This document shows positions 1-9,144 of a stretch of 64,000 nucleotides of DNA, piece by piece. This DNA comes from Caulobacter vibrioides OR37 (lineage in GTDB: Bacteria; Pseudomonadota; Alphaproteobacteria; Caulobacterales; Caulobacteraceae). Position 1 is the first letter of the stretch; each line of letters starts with the position of its first letter. Both the position numbers and the translations under genes were made by a program. The stretch covers positions 62,001 through 126,000 of the forward strand of contig NZ_APMP01000008.1 of assembly GCF_000372645.1 (NCBI RefSeq). Direction: 5' to 3'. Under the pieces are notes generated by a model that ran no database searches, was not told where the DNA came from, and worked only from the letters and a program-made list of their open reading frames with translations.

Positions 1-983
1 GCGGCAACGCCGGGGTGCGCTACGTCAAGACCGATCTGGACGCCACGGGCTACACCTCGCTGACCTCGCAGATCACGGTGAACCACAAGTACAGCGACTG
101 GCTGCCGTCTCTGAACCTGGCCCTGGACCTTCGGGAAAACCTGGTCGCCCGCTTCGCCGCGGCCCGTGTCATGGCCCGCCCCAGCTTCGGCAATCTGACG
201 CCCGGCGGCTCGGTGAACACGAACTTCGGCGCGCAATCGGCCTCGATCGGCAACCCGTTCCTGGATCCCTATCGCGCCAAGAACTACGACCTCAGCCTGG
301 AATGGTACCCCTCCGAAGGCTCGATCGTCTCGGTCGCGGTCTTCGACAAGCAGATCGAGAGCTCGATCCAAACGATCGCGACGACCGAGGCTTACGGCAC
401 GACCGGCCTGCCGCTGGCCCTGCTGCCGGCCGGTCAGGACGCCTCGACGCCCTATCTGGTCACCCGTTCGCGCAACACCCAGGGCGGGTATATCCGGGGC
501 CTGGAAATCAACTACCAGCAGCCGTTCCACTTCCTGCCGGGCCTCCTAAAGAACACCGGCACGATGCTGAACTACACCTATGTGGACAGCTCGGTGCTCT
601 ACTATCTGTCGTCCGGTACGGCCACGACGCCGGCGACCCAGATCCACGACCAGTTCCTGAACGTCTCGCCGCACTCGGTGAACGCTACCCTGTACTACGA
701 AGACCAGAAACTGTCGGCCCGCGTGTCGGTGGCCTATCGCGACGAGTACCTGACGGCCCTGCCGTTCAAGTCCGAAGTGCCGGACGCCAACGGCAGCTAC
801 GCCACCACCAACGTCGACGCGTCGGCCTCCTACAAGCTGACGCCCCACCTGAAGCTGACCTTTGACGCGCTCAACCTGACCAACCAGGCCGCGGACCAGT
901 GGAGCGGCAAGGTCCGCCGCGCCCAGCGGGTGTTCAGCGTGACGGGGCGCCAGTTCTTCCTCGGCGCTTCGTACACCTTCTAA
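1..983 (+). CDS. TonB-dependent receptor, C-terminal part (partial at window edge)
   Basis: The reading frame is open from the first bases of the window, so the 5' end lies outside it; about 326 residues are visible. The protein is the outer-membrane beta-barrel end of a TonB-dependent receptor, which imports ligands such as oligosaccharides or metal chelates using TonB energy. Visible support: repeated amphipathic strands, a segment resembling the family's N-P-x-L-x-P-Y-x-A-x-N-Y-D-L-S-x-E-W-Y block (about residues 83-101 from position 15), an N-L-T-N-Q block near the end, and a terminal aromatic residue (final G-A-S-Y-T-F), the usual outer-membrane insertion signal. The substrate cannot be read from this part. 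A strong hairpin follows the stop codon. Confidence 0.93.
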   Translation, partial: GNAGVRYVKTDLDATGYTSLTSQITVNHKYSDWLPSLNLALDLRENLVARFAAARVMARPSFGNLTPGGSVNTNFGAQSASIGNPFLDPYRAKNYDLSLEWYPSEGSIVSVAVFDKQIESSIQTIATTEAYGTTGLPLALLPAGQDASTPYLVTRSRNTQGGYIRGLEINYQQPFHFLPGLLKNTGTMLNYTYVDSSVLYYLSSGTATTPATQIHDQFLNVSPHSVNATLYYEDQKLSARVSVAYRDEYLTALPFKSEVPDANGSYATTNVDASASYKLTPHLKLTFDALNLTNQAADQWSGKVRRAQRVFSVTGRQFFLGASYTF

Positions 984-1007
984 AGTCCTTCGCTCCCCCG
1001 AAGGTCG

Positions 1008-1037
1008 CCAGGCGCGGGTCGAAAGGCCCGCGCCTGG
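1008..1037. terminator. Hairpin between convergent genes
   Basis: An 11-bp perfect stem (CCAGGCGCGGG pairing with CCCGCGCCTGG) with an 8-base loop lies 25 bp after the receptor stop and before the convergent efflux pump gene. There is no T-run on either side, so it may be a bidirectional terminator of the GC-only kind or an RNA-stabilising 3' structure. Confidence 0.45.
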
Positions 1038-1124
1038 ATCCTAACAACGCCATGACCTCTATCGCCGGCAAGGTGATCTGCCCTTGAGGGACCTTGACCG
1101 GCGCGAAAGCGCCGCTGTGTTCGG

Positions 1125-2660
1125 TTAGTGCACCGCCGAGGTGTCGACCACGCGGGTTGGCTTCGGGGCCAGCCAAATGATCAAGGCCGCGGCCACGAAA
1201 AGCACGGCCATGGCCAGGAAGACCTGGTTGGTCGCCAGCATCACGCTCTGGCCCTGGACCAGTTGGTCCACGGTCCCGCGCGCCTGCTCGGTCGACATGC
1301 CGACGGCGCCCATCTGGTCCATGACCGCCTGAGGATCGTTCAGCACGCCCGCCAAGTCGTTGTGATTGCGGCTGGCGTTGTCGGTCCACACCGTGCTGAC
1401 GATCGAGGTGGCGATCGCGCCCGACAGGGTGCGGCAGAAGTTCATCAAACCCGCCGCGCTGGCGGTTTCCGGCTCGTCGACGCAAGCCAGGGCCAGGCCG
1501 GTCAGGGGCACGAAGAACAGCGGCATTCCAAAGCCTTGCAGCAGCAGCCATTGGCCGATGTCGAAGAAGCCCATCTGCGAATTGGCCTGGCTGCGCATCA
1601 CCGTGATCAGGCCCATCCAGACCAGGCCGGCGAACACCAGGCGGCGGGGGTCGACCTTGGCCGAAAGGCTGGCCGCGAACGGGGCCATCATCACCGCCGT
1701 GACGCCCAGCAACGCCGAAACGTGACCGGCGTCGGTGGCCGTGTAGCCCATGTTCTGCTGCAGCCACAGCGGGGTCAGCACATTGATCCCGAAGAAGGCC
1801 CCGAAGGCGACGCTGAGGGTGACGACGCTGGCGCTGTAGCCCCTATGCCGGAAGACGCGCAGATCGACGATCGGATTGGCGTCGGTCAGCTCCCAGATCA
1901 GAAAGGCCAAGAAGCCCAGCAGGGCGATGACGGCCAGGGTCACGATCAGGGGCGAGGCGAACCACTCGTGCTCCTTGCCCAGGTCGACCATGACCTGCAG
2001 CGCGCCGACCCAGATGGTCAGCAGCGCCAGGCCCACGACATCGACCCTGGCCGGGGCCAGCGGCGTTTCGTAGCGGTTCAAGAGCTTCCAGGCCAGCCAG
2101 CCGCAGATCGCGGCCACGGGCACGTTGATCCAGAAGATGAACGCCCAGCCGACATTGTCGCACAGGACGCCGCCGAGGATCGGGCCCAGGATCGGCGCCA
2201 CCAGGGTCGTCATCGCCCAGAGACCCGTCGCCGCCGGAGCGTACTTTGGCGGGAAGACCTTCAGGAGCAGGGTTTGGGACAACGGCATCAGGGGGCCGCC
2301 GCAGGCGCCTTGCAACACCCGGAACAGCACCAGGAGGCTCAAGGACGGCGCCAGGCCGCACAGGAACGAGAAGAGGCCAAAGCCCAACATGCCCAGCACG
2401 AACACCTTGACCGCCCCGAACCGCGCCGACAGCCAGCCCGTCAGCGGCACGACGACGGCCTCGGCGACGGCGTAGGAGGTGATCACCCATGTGCCCTGGC
2501 TGGGCGAAACGCCCAGCGCGCCGGCGATGTTCGAGACCGAGACATTGGCGATGGTGGTGTCCAGCACCACCAGGAAGTTGGCGGCGGCCAGGATGAGGCC
2601 CGCGAAGATCATCATCGGACCGGACAGGGGCGGCGCGGGAGTCGGGGAAGCCTGGGCCAT
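1125..2660 (-). CDS. DHA2-family MFS drug efflux transporter (EmrB/QacA type)
   Basis: A 511-residue inner-membrane drug:proton antiporter of the 14-helix DHA2 group. The first helices carry F-L-V-V-L-D-T-T-I-A-N-V (about residues 29-40), the conserved DHA2 motif D1, then a G-W-L-S-A-R-F-G loop (motif A) and an R-V-L-Q-G-A-C-G-G motif B. Length is normal. It is the third gene of a minus-strand operon after the outer membrane factor and the HlyD adaptor, so the three should form an export channel across both membranes. A plausible ribosome site AAGGA lies about 8 bases before the ATG at 2660. The exported compound is not evident. Confidence 0.92.
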   Translation of the reverse strand: MAQASPTPAPPLSGPMMIFAGLILAAANFLVVLDTTIANVSVSNIAGALGVSPSQGTWVITSYAVAEAVVVPLTGWLSARFGAVKVFVLGMLGFGLFSFLCGLAPSLSLLVLFRVLQGACGGPLMPLSQTLLLKVFPPKYAPAATGLWAMTTLVAPILGPILGGVLCDNVGWAFIFWINVPVAAICGWLAWKLLNRYETPLAPARVDVVGLALLTIWVGALQVMVDLGKEHEWFASPLIVTLAVIALLGFLAFLIWELTDANPIVDLRVFRHRGYSASVVTLSVAFGAFFGINVLTPLWLQQNMGYTATDAGHVSALLGVTAVMMAPFAASLSAKVDPRRLVFAGLVWMGLITVMRSQANSQMGFFDIGQWLLLQGFGMPLFFVPLTGLALACVDEPETASAAGLMNFCRTLSGAIATSIVSTVWTDNASRNHNDLAGVLNDPQAVMDQMGAVGMSTEQARGTVDQLVQGQSVMLATNQVFLAMAVLFVAAALIIWLAPKPTRVVDTSAVH

Positions 2661-2689
2661 GACGGTGATCCTTGGAGGCTCGCGGGTGA

Positions 2690-3853
2690 TCAGCGGCGGG
2701 TGTCGATGGCGGCGGTCATCGACAGACCGACGCGTAGCGGACGGGCCTTCAGCTCGGCGGGATCCAGCGCGATGCGCACCGGCAGCCGCTGCACCACCTT
2801 GATCCAGTTGCCCGTGGCGTTCTGCGCGGGGATCATGGCGAAGGCCGAGCCCGTGCCGCCCGACAGTCCCACGACCTTGCCGTGATAGGTCACCGAGCCT
2901 CCGTAAAGGTCGGACTTCAACTCGACCGGCTGGCCGATGGCCACCTTGCGCAGCTGGCCTTCCTTGAAGTTGGCGTCGACATAGGCCTGCTGGATCGGCG
3001 CGACCTGCATCAGCGGCGCGCCGGGCGCGACGCGCTGGCCGATCTGGACATTGCGGCGGGTGACGACGCCGTCGATCGGCGCGCGGATGACCGTGCGCTC
3101 GAGGTCCAGCTTGGCCTGCTCGACCCGGGCGCGGGCGGACGCGACCTCGGGATTGGTGTCGACCGTGGTCCCGTCGGTCAGGGCGGCGTTGGCGGTCAGC
3201 GAGCCGACGGCGGCGGCGCGATTGGCCTGGGCCTGTGTCTCGGCCGCCTTGGCCGAGGCCGCGGCGGCCTGGGCGTTGGCGAAGGCGTTCTGGGCGCGGG
3301 TCAATTCGTCGCCGGACACCGCGCCGTTGGCGGCCAAGGCCTTGCGGCGCTCAAGATCAATGCGGGCGCGCTCAAGGTCGGCTTGGGCCGAGGCCAGGCT
3401 CGCGGCGGCGCGGGTCTGGTCGGCCTCGCGCGCTGTGATCTGAGCGGCCAGGCTCTGGTCGGTGGCGAGGTAGCCCCGCACGCGACGCTCGGCCTTGGCG
3501 AGATCGGCTTGGGCCGAGGCCAAGGCGATGCGGGCGTCGCTGTCATCGAGGGTCACCAGCACCTGACCGCGCGTGACGGTCTGAGTGTCCCGAACCTCGA
3601 CGCTGCGCACGGGCCCGCCGACCAGCGGCGTGATCTGGGCGACATCGGCGGCGACATAGGCGTTGTCGGTCTCGACGTGGTGGGATCCGACCAGGGCGTA
3701 CCAGGCGCCGTAGCCGAGGCCGGCGGCCAACGTCAGACCCGCCAGGCCCGCGAACAGCTGCTTCCGTTTCGAAGTGTCGGCGGCCTTGGGCGCGGACACG
3801 GCGACGGGGGTATTGGCGGCCGGGATTTGGCCAGAAGCTTCGTTGTCGAACAT
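2690..3853 (-). CDS. HlyD/EmrA-family periplasmic adaptor subunit
   Basis: A 387-residue membrane fusion protein. One N-terminal transmembrane helix (about residues 32-52) anchors it. It is followed by the first half of the lipoyl domain (H-V-E-T-D-N-A-Y-V-A-A-D), a long Ala/Gln-rich alpha-helical hairpin (about 100-230), the second lipoyl half with I-R-A-P-I-D-G-V-V-T-R-R, and a beta-barrel containing D-A-N-F-K-E. These are the EmrA signatures. It should bridge the MFS pump encoded 29 bp downstream and the outer membrane factor encoded 26 bp upstream. Confidence 0.93.
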   Translation of the reverse strand: MFDNEASGQIPAANTPVAVSAPKAADTSKRKQLFAGLAGLTLAAGLGYGAWYALVGSHHVETDNAYVAADVAQITPLVGGPVRSVEVRDTQTVTRGQVLVTLDDSDARIALASAQADLAKAERRVRGYLATDQSLAAQITAREADQTRAAASLASAQADLERARIDLERRKALAANGAVSGDELTRAQNAFANAQAAAASAKAAETQAQANRAAAVGSLTANAALTDGTTVDTNPEVASARARVEQAKLDLERTVIRAPIDGVVTRRNVQIGQRVAPGAPLMQVAPIQQAYVDANFKEGQLRKVAIGQPVELKSDLYGGSVTYHGKVVGLSGGTGSAFAMIPAQNATGNWIKVVQRLPVRIALDPAELKARPLRVGLSMTAAIDTRR

Positions 3854-3879
3854 GGGAGCGGCTCCGGAGAGAATTTGGG

Positions 3880-5307
3880 TCAGGCGGCGCGGAAGCCGCC
3901 GCCGAGGGCGCGCACGAGCGCGATGTCGAGGGTGAAGGCGCGGGTCTCGAGGTCGGCGACGGCGCGTTGGTCGGCGATCATCGCGTCCTCCGCGGTCAGT
4001 ACGTCGAGATAGGTCGACAGAGCGCCGCGATAGCGCTGGACGGCGATGTCGTGAGCGGCGGCGGAGGCGCGCAGGGCCGCTCGGCTTTCGCTCAGGCGAA
4101 CGTCCAGGGCGCGAGCGCTGACGGCGGCGTCGGCCACATCCTGAAGAGCCTTGGCCAGGGTCGCGTTGTAGGTGGCCACGGCGGCGTCGCGGTCGGCGGC
4201 CGCGCCGCGATAGTTGGCGCGCAAGGCCCCGCCCTCGAAGATCGGCAGGCGCACGGCCGGGCCGATCGAGCCGATCCGTGATCCGGCCTTGGTCAGGAGA
4301 TCCAGGCCCAGCGCCTGCTGGCCGAAATAGGCCGACAGGTTCACATCGGGGTAGAACTGGGCCTTGGCCTGCTTGATGCGATGGCTCGCCGCCTCGGCGC
4401 GCAGGCGGGCGGCCACGACGTCGGGGCGTCGACCGATCAGGTCGACGCTCAGATCCGTCGGCAGGCCGAAGGCCTTGATCGCGCCGACCGTGGGACGGGC
4501 GATGGCCAGACCCCTGTCGGGACCCGCGCCCAAGAGGGCGGCCAGGCGATTGCGGGTCAGGCCGATCTGTTCGTCCACCGAGGCCAGGTCGGCGCGCGCC
4601 GAGGCCAGGCGCGCCTCGGCCTGGTCGGCCGCGCCCTGGTTTTCCAGGCCGTTGGCGACCCGTTCGGCCGTGAGGCTGGCGGATTGTCGCCGGATGCGGA
4701 CCGCGTCCTGACCGGCGTCGCGGTCGGCGAAGAGCCGCGCGAGATCGGCATAGGCGGCGGCGATGTTGGTGGAGAGCGCCAGGCGCGCTTCGGCGGCGTC
4801 GGCCTCGGCGGCGTCGGCGTCCGATGTCGCCGCGGCGAGGGCCGCGCGATTCTTGCCGAAGAAGTCCAGCTCCCAGCCGAAATCCAGGGTGGTCCGGCCA
4901 CTGTCGTTATAGCCGTGCGGCACGAACGCCGGAGGGACGCCGTTGTTGTAGCTCTGCTTGACCGAGGCATAGGCGCCGTTGGCCGCGAGGCTGGGCAGCG
5001 TCGCCGCGCGAGCTTGACCGGCGGCGGCCTCCGCCTTGGCCAAGCGGGCCTTGGCGACCGCCAGATCCGGCGCGTCGGCCAGGGCCTCGTCCATCAGAGC
5101 GTTCAGTTGCGCATCACCGTAGGTCGTCCACCACCGGTCCCGGGGCCAATCGGCGGCGGGCGCCGAAAGGCTGGTCGCCGAGGCATAGGCGGCGGGGGGC
5201 TTCGGCGCCTGCGCGGGCGTGACGGCGGGGAGGGCGGCGCAAGCGCCAAGGCCGCTGGCCAGCAACAGGCTGGCGATCACGGCGCGGAGGGAGCTTGGGG
5301 AGGGCAT
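3880..5307 (-). CDS. Outer membrane efflux lipoprotein, NodT family
   Basis: A 475-residue TolC/OprM-like outer membrane factor and the first gene of the efflux operon. The N-terminus is a lipoprotein signal with L-G-A-C (Cys about residue 22). Two long Ala-rich alpha-helical repeats follow, with the internal duplication typical of the family (A-x-A-D-L-A-R-L near 185 and A-L-Q-D-V-A-D-A near 385), plus the conserved R-R-P-D-V-V-A-A-R-L-R-A-E block near 285. It would form the trimeric exit duct for the adaptor and pump encoded after it. Two operator-like sites sit in the 112-bp gap to the divergent TetR gene. Confidence 0.92.
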   Translation of the reverse strand: MPSPSSLRAVIASLLLASGLGACAALPAVTPAQAPKPPAAYASATSLSAPAADWPRDRWWTTYGDAQLNALMDEALADAPDLAVAKARLAKAEAAAGQARAATLPSLAANGAYASVKQSYNNGVPPAFVPHGYNDSGRTTLDFGWELDFFGKNRAALAAATSDADAAEADAAEARLALSTNIAAAYADLARLFADRDAGQDAVRIRRQSASLTAERVANGLENQGAADQAEARLASARADLASVDEQIGLTRNRLAALLGAGPDRGLAIARPTVGAIKAFGLPTDLSVDLIGRRPDVVAARLRAEAASHRIKQAKAQFYPDVNLSAYFGQQALGLDLLTKAGSRIGSIGPAVRLPIFEGGALRANYRGAAADRDAAVATYNATLAKALQDVADAAVSARALDVRLSESRAALRASAAAHDIAVQRYRGALSTYLDVLTAEDAMIADQRAVADLETRAFTLDIALVRALGGGFRAA

Positions 5308-5324
5308 CGGCTGCTCGTTTTCAA

Positions 5325-5339
5325 ACCGTACAGTATGGT
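5325..5339. promoter_or_regulatory. Candidate TetR operator 1
   Basis: ACCGTACAGTATGGT is a 15-bp imperfect palindrome (ACC-TAC-GTA-GGT in register) located 18 bp before the efflux operon start. A closely related copy occurs 50 bp away. Its position between divergent efflux and TetR genes fits autoregulation and operon repression. Confidence 0.55.
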
Positions 5340-5374
5340 CTAATTATATTTCGGCATGACGGCGTCAAGCGAAA

Positions 5375-5389
5375 AGTGTACAGCTTGGT
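5375..5389. promoter_or_regulatory. Candidate TetR operator 2
   Basis: AGTGTACAGCTTGGT shares GTACAG and TTGGTC-like halves with operator 1 at 5325 and lies 31 bp before the regulator start codon. The start-to-start spacing of 50 bp is close to five helical turns. Confidence 0.5.
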
Positions 5390-5419
5390 CCAGAAAAGAG
5401 ATTGGGAGGCCGCGAACCG

Positions 5420-6028
5420 ATGCGGGTGAAGAGCGAGGAGAAGCGGCTGGCCATTTTAGAGGCGGCCAAGAGCGTGTTCCTGGAGCGCGGTTATGACTCG
5501 GCCAGCATGGCCGAGGTGTCCGCGCGCGTGGGCGGCTCCAAGCAGACGCTCTATAGCTACTTCGCGTCCAAGGAGGATTTGTTCGTCGCGGTGATGATCG
5601 AGAAGGGGGCCGCCCAGGTGCAGCCGCTGTTCGACATCCTGCACGAGAACGACAACCTGGCGGAGGCGATTCACGACTTCGTTCTGGCGTTCCTGCGCTT
5701 CATCACGACGGACGAGGTCGTGGCTTTCCGCCGGATCGTCTATGCCGAAGGCGCCAAGTCGGACCTCGGGAAATTGTTCTACGAGAACGGGCCCAAGCGG
5801 GGCTGGACGCGGATGGCCGAGGACTTCGAACAGGCGATGGACGCCGGCCGCATGCGCCGCGCCGATCCGTGGACGGCGGTTTACCAGCTTCACGCGCTCT
5901 GCGAGGCCGGACCCGTCCAACGTCTGCTGGAGGGCTCGGGCGGCCCGATCGACGAGGCCACGCTTCTGGCCGTCGCGGACGCCGCGACCGACACCTTCAT
6001 TCGCGCCTACGAGGTCCAGGCGCGGTAG
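5420..6028 (+). CDS. TetR/AcrR-family transcriptional regulator
   Basis: A 202-residue repressor-type protein, taking the ATG at 5420, which has GGGAGG about 9 bases upstream, rather than the earlier in-frame TTG at 5402. The N-terminal helix-turn-helix is textbook TetR: R-L-A-I-L-E-A-A-K-S-V-F-L-E-R-G-Y-D-S-A-S-M-A-E-V-S, then G-G-S-K-Q-T-L-Y-S-Y-F. The C-terminal part is a ligand-binding helical bundle of the AcrR C-terminal type. It is divergent from the efflux operon, so it probably represses that operon and itself until the pump substrate binds. Confidence 0.93.
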   Translation: MRVKSEEKRLAILEAAKSVFLERGYDSASMAEVSARVGGSKQTLYSYFASKEDLFVAVMIEKGAAQVQPLFDILHENDNLAEAIHDFVLAFLRFITTDEVVAFRRIVYAEGAKSDLGKLFYENGPKRGWTRMAEDFEQAMDAGRMRRADPWTAVYQLHALCEAGPVQRLLEGSGGPIDEATLLAVADAATDTFIRAYEVQAR

Positions 6029-6117
6029 CTGGCGGCGGCGCCCTGGGCGTTGGTCCTCGTCAAGCCGCGCGGCGCCGCGGCGTTTGAAGACGCGCGAAGG
6101 GCGACGCGGCGGGGTCG

Positions 6118-7296
6118 CTACCCGCGCACCAGCTCCCGCATGGCCTTGTCCAGGCCTTCCAGGGTCAAGGGGAACATGCGGCCCGCCATGATCTGCTTCA
6201 TGACGCCGATCGACTGGGTGTAATCCCAGTGCCGCTCGGGCGTCGGGTTCAGCCAGACGCAGCTCTGATAGATGTCGTTGACCCGCTGCATCCAGACGGC
6301 GCCGGGTTCCTCGTTCCAGTGCTCGACGCTGCCGCCCGGATAGGTGATCTCGTAGGGGCTCATGGTCGCGTCGCCGACGAAGATCACCTTGTAGTCGGCC
6401 GGGAACTTGTGGAGCACGTCGAAGGTCGGGATTTTCTCGGTGTGACGCCGCTTGTTGTCCTTCCAGACCGCCTCGTAGAGGCAGTTGTGGAAGTAGTAGA
6501 ACTCCAGGTTCTTGAACTCGGTTTTGGCGGCGCTGAATAGCTCCTCGCAGAGCTTGATGTGGCCGTCCATCGAGCCGCCGATGTCGAAGAAGATCAGCAC
6601 CTTGATGGCGTTGCGACGCTCGGGGCGCAGCTGGATGTCCAGATAGCCCTTCTCGGCCGTGCCCTTGATCGTGCCGGGCAGGTCCAGCTCGTCGGCCGCG
6701 CCGGTGCGGGCGAACTTGCGCAGGCGGCGCAGGGCGACCTTGATGTTGCGGGTGCCCAGCTCGACGCTGTCGTCGAGGTTCTTGTACTCGCGCTTGTCCC
6801 AGACCTTCACCGCGCGGCCATGGCGGCTCTTGTCCTGGCCGATGCGCACGCCCTCGGGATTGTAGCCATTGTTGCCGAACGGCGAGGTCCCGCCCGAGCC
6901 GATCATCTTGTTGCCGCCCTCGTGGCGCTTCTTCTGCTCGCGCAGCCGCTCCTGCAGCGTCTCCATCAGTTTCTCGAAGCCGCCCATGGCCTCGATCGCG
7001 GCCTTCTCCTCGTCTGTCAGGAACCGCTCGGTCAGGGCTTTGAGCCACTCCTCGGGGATGTCGGCCGTGACGCCTTCGCCGACGGTTTCCAGGCCCTTGA
7101 AGACGTGGCCGAACACGCGGTCGAACTTGTCGAGGTTCTTCTCGTCCTTCACCAGGCTGGCGCGGGACAGGAAGTAGAAGTCCTCGACCGAGCGGTCGAT
7201 GACGTCCTTGTCGAGGGCCTCCATCAAGAGGAGGTATTCGCGCAAGGACACCGGCACCTTGGCCTGGCGGAGCTCGGAGAAGAAGCGGAGGAACAT
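6118..7296 (-). CDS. VWA domain-containing protein, CoxE-like
   Basis: A 392-residue protein read from the ATG at 7296 (M-F-L-R-F-F-S-E-L-R-Q-A-K-V-P-V-S); the frame stays open further upstream but that part overlaps the next gene and has no family character. The N-terminal half is the CoxE-type helical region, followed by a Gly-rich basic stretch (about 135-165) and a von Willebrand A domain from about residue 210. The metal-site motif reads F-F-D-I-G-G-S-M, so the usual DxSxS is DxGxS. Such proteins normally work with a MoxR AAA+ ATPase as metal-insertion or assembly chaperones; no MoxR gene is adjacent here. Confidence 0.85.
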   Translation of the reverse strand: MFLRFFSELRQAKVPVSLREYLLLMEALDKDVIDRSVEDFYFLSRASLVKDEKNLDKFDRVFGHVFKGLETVGEGVTADIPEEWLKALTERFLTDEEKAAIEAMGGFEKLMETLQERLREQKKRHEGGNKMIGSGGTSPFGNNGYNPEGVRIGQDKSRHGRAVKVWDKREYKNLDDSVELGTRNIKVALRRLRKFARTGAADELDLPGTIKGTAEKGYLDIQLRPERRNAIKVLIFFDIGGSMDGHIKLCEELFSAAKTEFKNLEFYYFHNCLYEAVWKDNKRRHTEKIPTFDVLHKFPADYKVIFVGDATMSPYEITYPGGSVEHWNEEPGAVWMQRVNDIYQSCVWLNPTPERHWDYTQSIGVMKQIMAGRMFPLTLEGLDKAMRELVRG

Positions 7297-7405
7297 CGGC
7301 GGCGCTTTCGAACAGATGTTCGAGAGAATGGAGGGTTCTGAAACGAGACGCAACCGGGCGAGTCGGCGCGGGCCCGCCGAACCGCCTCGGGCTGGTGACG
7401 CCCGC

Positions 7406-7927
7406 TCAGCCTCGCCGCAGGATGAACTCCAGGTCTCGCGTCTCGCCGACCGGGAAATAGTATTCGCCGACCTTCTCGAACCCCAGGCGGCCATACAGTT
7501 TCTGGGCGCCGAAGTTCTCGGACCAGACGCCGATCCACAGCGGGCGGGGCCCGTCCTTTTCCAGCCAGTCCAGAGCCGTCTTCAGCAGGGCCGAACCGCG
7601 CCCGCCGCCTTGGCGGCTTCGCAGCACATAGAGGCGCTTCAGCTCGCCATGTTCGGGCCGGACGTCGTCGTGCGGCAAGTCGCAGGGACCCGCCAGCGCG
7701 TAGCCGATCGCTTCGCCGTTCTCGTCCTCCATCAGCCAGGTCGCCTTGTCGGGATGGGCCAGATCGTTCCGCGTGCGCTCCAGGCCGTAGGCATAGGCCA
7801 GGAAGGTTTCCAGATCCTCGGGCGGATAGAGGTGGGCGAAGGTTTCCGCGAAGGTGCGCGCGCCCAGGCTGGACACCGTGTCGGCGTCCTCGACCGTCGC
7901 GCGGCGGATGGTGGTGACGGCGTTCAC
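7406..7927 (-). CDS. GNAT-family N-acetyltransferase
   Basis: A 173-residue acetyltransferase. I chose the GTG at 7927 because GGGAGGAG stands about 8 bases before it; the frame extends 19 codons further without a comparable site. The first strand is T-T-I-R-R-A-T-V-E-D-A-D-T-V. The acetyl-CoA loop region is L-K-R-L-Y-V-L-R-S-R-Q-G-G-G-R-G-S-A-L-L, matching the R/Q-x-x-G-x-G/A motif A, and W-S-E-N-F-G-A-Q-K-L-Y-G-R-L-G-F gives motif B. The substrate is unknown; the family acetylates amines on small molecules or protein N-termini. Confidence 0.9.
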   Translation of the reverse strand: MNAVTTIRRATVEDADTVSSLGARTFAETFAHLYPPEDLETFLAYAYGLERTRNDLAHPDKATWLMEDENGEAIGYALAGPCDLPHDDVRPEHGELKRLYVLRSRQGGGRGSALLKTALDWLEKDGPRPLWIGVWSENFGAQKLYGRLGFEKVGEYYFPVGETRDLEFILRRG

Positions 7928-8139
7928 GGTCTGACTCCTCCCTTGTCCGTCGCCCTCTATACCCGTTCGGCGCGTCGGGGCCATCGACGGCCGACCGCCG
8001 ACGCGCGGACGGCTTGTGTCCTCTCGCGCGGGCGAGTACCACCGTCCGGCGCTTGGCCGCTTGGCGGCCGCGTCCGCGCGCGCTGTTCAGGAGGGGGAGG
8101 GGACGGAGCGGCTTCATCGCCCGCCGGCTTCTCTACAAC

Positions 8140-8754
8140 ATGGCCGACGTCACCATCGCCGACCACGCATCTCCCGCCGCCAGGACGGGGATCATCACCC
8201 TGGCCCGCCACGGCGAACCGGCGCTGTCGCGCAAGGTCAGGCTGAACGCCCCCGAATACGGCGCGTGGTGGGCGCGATACGAAGTAGGCGGCCTCAAGGA
8301 CGGCCAGAGCCCGCCGGACGGGCTGATCCAGATCGCCCGCGACGCCGACGTGATCATCGCCTCGACCCGCCGCCGCGCGATCGAGACCGCCAACGCGGTG
8401 GTCGCGGGCAAGGCCTACGCCGCCGACGAGGCCTTCATCGAGGCGCCTTTGCCGCCGCCGCCCTGGCCGACCTGGATCCGCATGTCGCCCAAGCGCCTGG
8501 GGTTCTTCGCCCGGTTCTGGTGGTGGTTCTTCGACCATCACGGCGGTCAGGAGACCCGCGCCCAGGCCGAGGTCCGCGCCGACCAGGTGGCCGATCGGCT
8601 GATCGCGCTGGCCGACCAGGGCCAGGACGTGCTGGTCCTGGCGCACGGGTTCTTCAATTGGATGATCGCCCGGTCGCTGAAGCGACGTGGGCTGACCAAG
8701 TTGCTCGACCAGGGGCACGGCTATTGGAGCCTGAAGCGGTTCCGCCGGACCTGA
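8140..8754 (+). CDS. Histidine phosphatase-superfamily protein
   Basis: A 204-residue protein from the ATG at 8140. The catalytic motif L-A-R-H-G-E-P (about residues 17-23) is the phosphoglycerate mutase-like R-H-G signature carrying the phosphorylated histidine. A second conserved piece, [13 protein letters not shown], matches the usual S-x-x-x-R-A-x-x-T-A, and [11 protein letters not shown] supplies the second catalytic His. A W-W-W-F-F stretch in the middle may contact membrane or substrate. The substrate is not deducible. It lies just upstream of xseB. Confidence 0.85.
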   Translation: MADVTIADHASPAARTGIITLARHGEPALSRKVRLNAPEYGAWWARYEVGGLKDGQSPPDGLIQIARDADVIIASTRRRAIETANAVVAGKAYAADEAFIEAPLPPPPWPTWIRMSPKRLGFFARFWWWFFDHHGGQETRAQAEVRADQVADRLIALADQGQDVLVLAHGFFNWMIARSLKRRGLTKLLDQGHGYWSLKRFRRT

Positions 8755-8852
8755 TCGCGCAAAGCCTCTTCCCTTTACCATGCCATGGCTCTACGCCGTT
8801 GCCCGCATCGGCCTGGGCCACTAGGTTGATCGCCGTTCCCCCGAGAGTTGAA

Positions 8853-9107
8853 ATGACCGACGCCGCCGCCATCCCCGCCGACATCTCTGGCCTGAGCTTC
8901 GAGGAAGCCCTGGCGCAGCTGGAACGGATCGTGGCCGAGCTGGAATCGGGCCAGGCGCCGCTGGAGCGCTCGATCGACATCTATGAGCGCGGGGCAGCGC
9001 TGAAGGCCCACTGCGAGAAGAAGCTGGAAGCCGCGCGTCTGAAAGTCGAGAAGATCGTCCTGGGCCAGGGCGGAACCGTCGCCGCCGAGCCGGCGGAGTT
9101 CAACTGA
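8853..9107 (+). CDS. xseB: Exodeoxyribonuclease VII small subunit
   Basis: An 84-residue protein starting at the ATG at 8853. The core [34 protein letters not shown] is the strongly conserved XseB helical hairpin. The subunit binds XseA and degrades single-stranded DNA from either end. Its position directly before ispA and dxs is the common xseB-ispA-dxs arrangement of proteobacteria; the large subunit is not in this window. Confidence 0.95.
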   Translation: MTDAAAIPADISGLSFEEALAQLERIVAELESGQAPLERSIDIYERGAALKAHCEKKLEAARLKVEKIVLGQGGTVAAEPAEFN

Positions 9108-9144
9108 TGACCCCACACCGCCCGGATAGCGAAGGGAGGCGCGC

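Noticed and set aside
5456-7048. A 530-codon minus-strand frame overlapping the TetR and VWA genes
   Set aside because: It is the frame-shifted shadow of the VWA gene and the antisense of the TetR gene; both of those carry clear motifs.
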